Of a stretch of 64,000 bases of DNA, positions 60,926 to 64,000 are shown piece by piece. The translations under genes were made by a program, and so were the position numbers. Position 1 is the stretch's first letter. Each line of letters starts with the position of its first letter. The stretch comes from CAZKVJ01 sp964556225 (GTDB taxonomy: Bacteria > Actinomycetota > Acidimicrobiia > Acidimicrobiales > Ilumatobacteraceae): assembly GCA_964556225.1 (NCBI GenBank), contig CAZKVJ010000001.1, forward strand, positions 255,774 to 319,773, in the 5' to 3' direction. The notes beneath the pieces are model-generated. The model did no database searches and was not told where the DNA came from. It saw nothing but the letters and a program-made list of their open reading frames with translations.

Positions 60926-61711
60926 GTGGGACTCTTGGAGCACAAGACTGCAGTGGTGCTGGGCGCGTCGTCCGGGATCGGCTGGCGCATCGCCGAGCGA
61001 TTCGCCGAGGAGGGTGCCGAGCAGGTCGTCGCGGCCCGCCGCGTCGCGAACCTCGAGAAGCTGGCCGGGCGGATCGGACGAGCGACCCCGCGCCAGCTCG
61101 ACATCGCCGATCACGACGCCGTCGGCGAGCTGGCGGCGTGGTGCGTCGACCAGTGGGGGCACATCGACATCGTGGTGAACTCCGCCGGCATCGCTGCGTT
61201 CTCGATGATCCGCGACCTGACACCCGAGCTCATGAGGGACGTCATCGACGTCGACTACCTCGGAGCGTTCTGGGCCATGAAGCACTTCTGCGCCGCCATG
61301 GCCGACCACGGTGGCGGGTCGTTCATCAACGTCACCAGCGCCACCGCGATCCTGGTCCCCGTCGGGCTGTCCCCCTACTCGGGCGCCAAGGCGGGCGTCA
61401 ACTTCGCGACTCGGATCGCCGCCCGTGAGTTCGGCCAAGCGCACGTGCGGGTCAACGCGATCGCACCGACGTTCGTGCCGACCGCGATGAACAACTACGG
61501 CGGCATGACCCCGATCGACGAGACGCGGGTCGACCACACGAGCGAGACCTTCCTCTCCCAGGCGTTCGCCTCGGAGAGCGCGCTCGGGCGCATCACCACG
61601 GTCGACGACTGCGCCAACGTGGCGGTGTTCCTGGCCAGCGACCTGTCGTCGTCGGTCACCGGGAACGTCATCCCGGTCGACAACGGCAACTGCTTGATGC
61701 GCCTGCCCTGA
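60926..61711 (+). CDS. Short-chain dehydrogenase/reductase 5
   Basis: 261 residues. Cofactor motif GASSGIG, NSAGIAAFS, catalytic Ser in NVTSATAIL, YSGAK and C-terminal TGNVIPVDNGN. The promoter/operator sits about 10 bp before the GTG start and there is no ribosome site in that space, so leaderless translation is likely. Monocistronic. Role: a probable alcohol/hydroxyacyl dehydrogenase of the island; it marks the right-hand end of the operator-bearing genes. Confidence 0.85.
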   Translation: MGLLEHKTAVVLGASSGIGWRIAERFAEEGAEQVVAARRVANLEKLAGRIGRATPRQLDIADHDAVGELAAWCVDQWGHIDIVVNSAGIAAFSMIRDLTPELMRDVIDVDYLGAFWAMKHFCAAMADHGGGSFINVTSATAILVPVGLSPYSGAKAGVNFATRIAAREFGQAHVRVNAIAPTFVPTAMNNYGGMTPIDETRVDHTSETFLSQAFASESALGRITTVDDCANVAVFLASDLSSSVTGNVIPVDNGNCLMRLP

Positions 61712-61728
61712 GGGTTCGCCGCGGCAGC

Positions 61729-61943
61729 TCAGCGCAGCTGCCGGACGCGGTCGTCGGGTCCCCAGCCGGTGTCCGCCGTGAGGACCTCGGCATCGACGCG
61801 CGCCGCCAGCGCCAGGCAGAGCCGGTCGGCGAGCGAGAGCCCTTCGCCCCGCCACACATCGAACCGCGCTCCGTCGACGCCTCGACGACGTCGGCCCCCA
61901 CCTCACCCTGCACGAAGGCGAGCAGCGCCGACGCATCGAGCAC
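61729..61943 (-). pseudogene. Broken VapC-type PIN-domain toxin
   Basis: The N-terminal PIN segment VLDASALLAFVQGEVGADVV is intact from GTG 61943. About 25 residues later the frame shifts, and a second frame gives the PIN C-terminus RGEGLSLADRLCLALAARVD then AEVLTADTGW to the TGA at 61729-61731. The middle part (40-60 residues in intact VapC) is missing, so an internal deletion with a frameshift has inactivated the gene. Confidence 0.65.
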
Positions 61944-61985
61944 CGTCGCTGCCGGTGGCGCCCCGGGCCGTCCCGGCTGGTCCGC

Positions 61986-62045
61986 TCACGACGCGTCCTC
62001 CTCGAGCGCCGCCCGGCGCCGGTCGGCGATCAGCAGCAGAGCTGA
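61986..62045 (-). pseudogene. C-terminal remnant of an antitoxin gene
   Basis: A short frame ending ADRRRAALEEDAS at the TGA 61986-61988 lies just upstream of the broken VapC. Position and the basic/acidic ending fit the tail of a VapB-type antitoxin, but no intact start or DNA-binding part remains before the lipoprotein gene begins. Confidence 0.4.
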
Positions 62046-62066
62046 TGGGAGACCGAGCCCTCGCCG

Positions 62067-62831
62067 TCAGGAAGCTGGCGTGAAGGTGCCCTCCAGGTGC
62101 CAAACACCGGTGAAGCCGTCGAACGAGCCGCCGACGATCAGGCTGGTCCACTCCAGCACGTAGTCCCCCGTCGCCGGGTCGATCGTCCCCGTCGCCGGAG
62201 TGCCGGAGCCGTCAGGCTTCGGCCCGCCCTGGTTGAACGCCTGGCCGCCGTAGTAGGCGGTGAAGGCCACGAGCTCGCCGGTCAGCTCACCCCCGACCCC
62301 GGTCACCAGGGGTGCGGGTTCGGCGGCGTCCATCGCCCCGGCGAAGTCGAGGCCGAAGAACTTCACTGGCTCGAAGATGGCGTCGGCCACACCGTTGCCG
62401 CCGTCGTCGAACGCCGGGTCGGGCGCGACCTGCGACGTCCCGGTCACCAGGCCACCATCGGTCCCAGGCGACAGCGCCGAGTACGTCTGGTCAGCACACG
62501 TGGAGTCGGCATTGGTGATGTACGTGCCATCGGGCTGCAGCATGCGGAAGTACGAGCCGCTCACGGCGGCAGCGTCGGCGCAGTCGCCGGCGTCGAGTCC
62601 GAACGTGCCCACCAGGTCCCCCTCGAAGGCCGGCGGCACCTCGGTGCCCTCCGTCGGGGCCGCCGTCCCGGCGGTGGTGTCCTGGGTCGCCGCCTCGCTG
62701 CCCTCCGTCGGGGCCTCGGTCGCGGCTGGGGTGGTGCCGTCGCCGTCGTCGTCGTCGCCGCATCCGGCCGCGACCAGCGCGAACGCCGCCAGCGTGCCGA
62801 CGAGCAGTCGGCTGGGGATGTGTCGCCTCAT
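62067..62831 (-). CDS. Putative lipoprotein
   Basis: 254 residues. Signal peptide with lipobox VAAGC (Cys24), a Thr/Glu/Ala-rich linker to about residue 65, then a beta-rich domain (VGTFGLDAGDCADAAAVSG, LVAFTAYYGGQAF, SGTPATGTIDPATGDYVLEW). Two cysteines (in GDCAD and STCAD) may form a disulfide. No family recognised. The ATG overlaps the stop of the upstream membrane protein gene (ATGA), so the two products probably work together at the cell surface. Confidence 0.7.
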   Translation of the reverse strand: MRRHIPSRLLVGTLAAFALVAAGCGDDDDGDGTTPAATEAPTEGSEAATQDTTAGTAAPTEGTEVPPAFEGDLVGTFGLDAGDCADAAAVSGSYFRMLQPDGTYITNADSTCADQTYSALSPGTDGGLVTGTSQVAPDPAFDDGGNGVADAIFEPVKFFGLDFAGAMDAAEPAPLVTGVGGELTGELVAFTAYYGGQAFNQGGPKPDGSGTPATGTIDPATGDYVLEWTSLIVGGSFDGFTGVWHLEGTFTPAS

Positions 62832-63829
62832 AAGGGGTCTCCTTGTTCACGTCGAGGGGTCGCTCCCGGAGCGTCGGGCACCGGAACTGGCTGGCGGATC
62901 GCCACGACGGCGAGTCCGGCCACCAGAGCGCCGGGGATCACGAAGAACCAGGGGAACAGGTCGAACGACGGGAGCGCGTCGACAGCCTGGAAGTTGTCGA
63001 CGTTGTCGCTCATCGTGGCGACCATCGGGTTGAAGTCACCCACGATCGTCGGCCAGTCCGCCGAGAACCTCGCGATCGCCGGGTAGCCGGCCGGGTCGGA
63101 ACCGGCCGTCTCGAGCAGGGGCACGGCCTTCGTGCGCAGCTGACCCTCGGCGCCGCCGAGGGTGATGAAGTAGCTCTGCACGGCCTGGACCCGCTCACGG
63201 GTCATCATCGGGCGGAAGTCATCGATCATCTCGCGGCCCTTCGGGGCCCGGGTGAACATCTGGAACACGACCGGCGCCAGGATCAGCGCGACCCCGAAGC
63301 CGACGAGCACCCAGAGACGCCCCGTCGCCCGATGGCCGTGGCGGCGCGACCAGAGGACACTCGCGGCCACCCCTGCGATGGCCAGGCCGGGGCTCACGAA
63401 GAACCACGGGAACAGCGGGAAGGGCGGCAATGCCGCCACCGCGTCGTAGCTGTCGAGGTTGGCGTCCATCCGATCGAGCAGGTCGGTCATGTCCTCGCGG
63501 ATGGCAACCCAGCCGTCGTTGAGCTTCACGACCAGCGCGAGCTCGGTGTCGTAGTCCCCCACCGACCCGGTCGACTCCAGCTGCTCGCGCAGCGCGAGGG
63601 ACTCGTCGTTCGCGGCGCCGATCTCGTCGAGGTAGGAGCGGAACTGACCGATCTCATCGGGTGTCATGTACGGCCGGAACTCGTCGATCATGTCGCCGCC
63701 CTTGGGCGCCCGGTCGAACATGCCGAAGGCGAGCGGCGCGATCGCGAGGCCGAGCCCCACGACGAGCACGACGATGACAGAGAGGGTGGAGGTCCGCCGG
63801 CTCACGCTGCGATTGTCGGTCGGTCGCAC
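62828..63829 (-). CDS. Membrane protein made of two internal repeats
   Basis: 333 residues with four predicted membrane helices: about residues 15-35, 140-160, 170-190 and 290-310. The chain is an internal duplication. Each half has a helix, then RAPKGGDMIDEFRPYMT (second copy RAPKGREMIDDFRPMMT), a helical stretch, and a closing PLFPWFFVSPGLAIAG (second copy DLFPWFFVIPGALVAG). The loops between helices 1-2 and 3-4 would face the same side. GTG start. Function unknown; coupled to the lipoprotein gene. Confidence 0.75.
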   Translation of the reverse strand: MRPTDNRSVSRRTSTLSVIVVLVVGLGLAIAPLAFGMFDRAPKGGDMIDEFRPYMTPDEIGQFRSYLDEIGAANDESLALREQLESTGSVGDYDTELALVVKLNDGWVAIREDMTDLLDRMDANLDSYDAVAALPPFPLFPWFFVSPGLAIAGVAASVLWSRRHGHRATGRLWVLVGFGVALILAPVVFQMFTRAPKGREMIDDFRPMMTRERVQAVQSYFITLGGAEGQLRTKAVPLLETAGSDPAGYPAIARFSADWPTIVGDFNPMVATMSDNVDNFQAVDALPSFDLFPWFFVIPGALVAGLAVVAIRQPVPVPDAPGATPRREQGDPL

Positions 63830-63952
63830 TGTCTCACAGCATCGGCGCGAGACGACCGCCCACAGCAGGGTCGAACGACCCGCCGCGCAGAGTCATCCGA
63901 CGGTCCCTCTCCCTCACCCTCCCTGTTCTGGGAAACGCGGTGGTGGGTTGGC

Positions 63953-64000
63953 TCAGGTGGTGGACGCAACAAGCTCGGCGAATCGTTCGGCTGGAGTATC
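63953..64000 (-). CDS. Possible 3' end of a transposase gene, truncated by the window edge
   Basis: 16 codons reading DTPAERFAELVASTT to a TGA at 63953-63955. The phrase TPAERFAELVA resembles the extreme C-terminus of actinobacterial IS30-type transposases, which end in a similar TPAE-x-F/L stretch. Too short to be sure; the rest would lie to the right of the window. No terminal inverted repeat could be recognised in 63830-63952, where I see no other gene. Confidence 0.35.
   Translation of the reverse strand, partial: DTPAERFAELVASTT

Noticed and set aside
16836..61711. Steroid (cholesterol) degradation cluster
   Set aside because: Paired FadEs and Liv-type transport are shared with steroid clusters, but no ring-opening genes (KstD, KshAB, HsaABCD) or Mce system are present, and the CrtI, CrtC and carotenoid-oxygenase types are not steroid enzymes.

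Overview
The window is GC-rich (roughly 68-70 %) DNA with dense, mostly overlapping genes (many ATGA/GTGA/TGATG junctions). It carries several F420/luciferase-like monooxygenases, a deazaflavin-type nitroreductase, a WS/DGAT acyltransferase, a mycobacterial LpqC-like lipoprotein and many GTG/TTG starts. This points to an actinobacterium. A lineage such as Acidimicrobiia is possible, but the sequence alone does not settle it. I saw no rRNA, tRNA or CRISPR array.

Layout. (1) 1-4.2 kb, minus strand: an operon for diamino-acid catabolism. It encodes an omega-aminotransferase, an ALDH7-type semialdehyde dehydrogenase, 2,4-diaminopentanoate dehydrogenase (ord) and the start of 2-amino-4-ketopentanoate thiolase alpha (ortA), which runs off the left edge. 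(2) 4.2-16.6 kb: ordinary single genes, namely a fused 2-oxoacid dehydrogenase E1, a wax ester/triacylglycerol synthase, a serine hydrolase, an LpqC-like esterase, a cyclic-nucleotide-binding protein, an alpha/beta hydrolase, a bifunctional AdhE and a VOC protein. Between them lies a decayed gene pair (11.76-12.47 kb). (3) 16.8-61.7 kb: a catabolic island of about 45 kb. It has a TetR regulator, a branched-chain-type ABC importer with a fused LivH-LivM permease, and two CrtI-like FAD oxidoreductases with two small membrane-anchored partners. It also has three luciferase-like monooxygenases, six SDR-type enzymes, two acyl-CoA synthetases, paired acyl-CoA dehydrogenases, a 2,4-dienoyl-CoA-reductase-like flavoenzyme, a MaoC-like protein, a tandem CoA transferase, two APH-like kinases each with a small helical partner, two CrtC-like proteins, an orphan molybdopterin oxidoreductase and a carotenoid cleavage oxygenase. 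(4) 61.7-64 kb: a broken vapBC-like pair, a lipoprotein/membrane-protein pair, and what may be the 3' end of a transposase.

Main discovery. Nearly every operon head in the island carries a 13-bp inverted repeat, TTAGY-N3-ACTAA. Clear copies are at 22547, 51285, 55854 and 60904, a near copy is at 22657, and weak copies are near 33210 and 33997. The right half usually merges into a TAAG(T/A)T-like -10 box. I saw none in the flanking regions. This defines a single regulon that marks out the island. Its content fits uptake and beta-oxidation-like breakdown of a polyene or branched isoprenoid, such as a carotenoid, apocarotenoid or related terpenoid, through oxidative cleavage, CoA activation, dehydrogenation, conjugated-diene reduction and hydroxyacyl-CoA phosphorylation. 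The substrate is inference. Many island genes come in paralogous pairs split between its two ends, suggesting internal duplication or two parallel branches.
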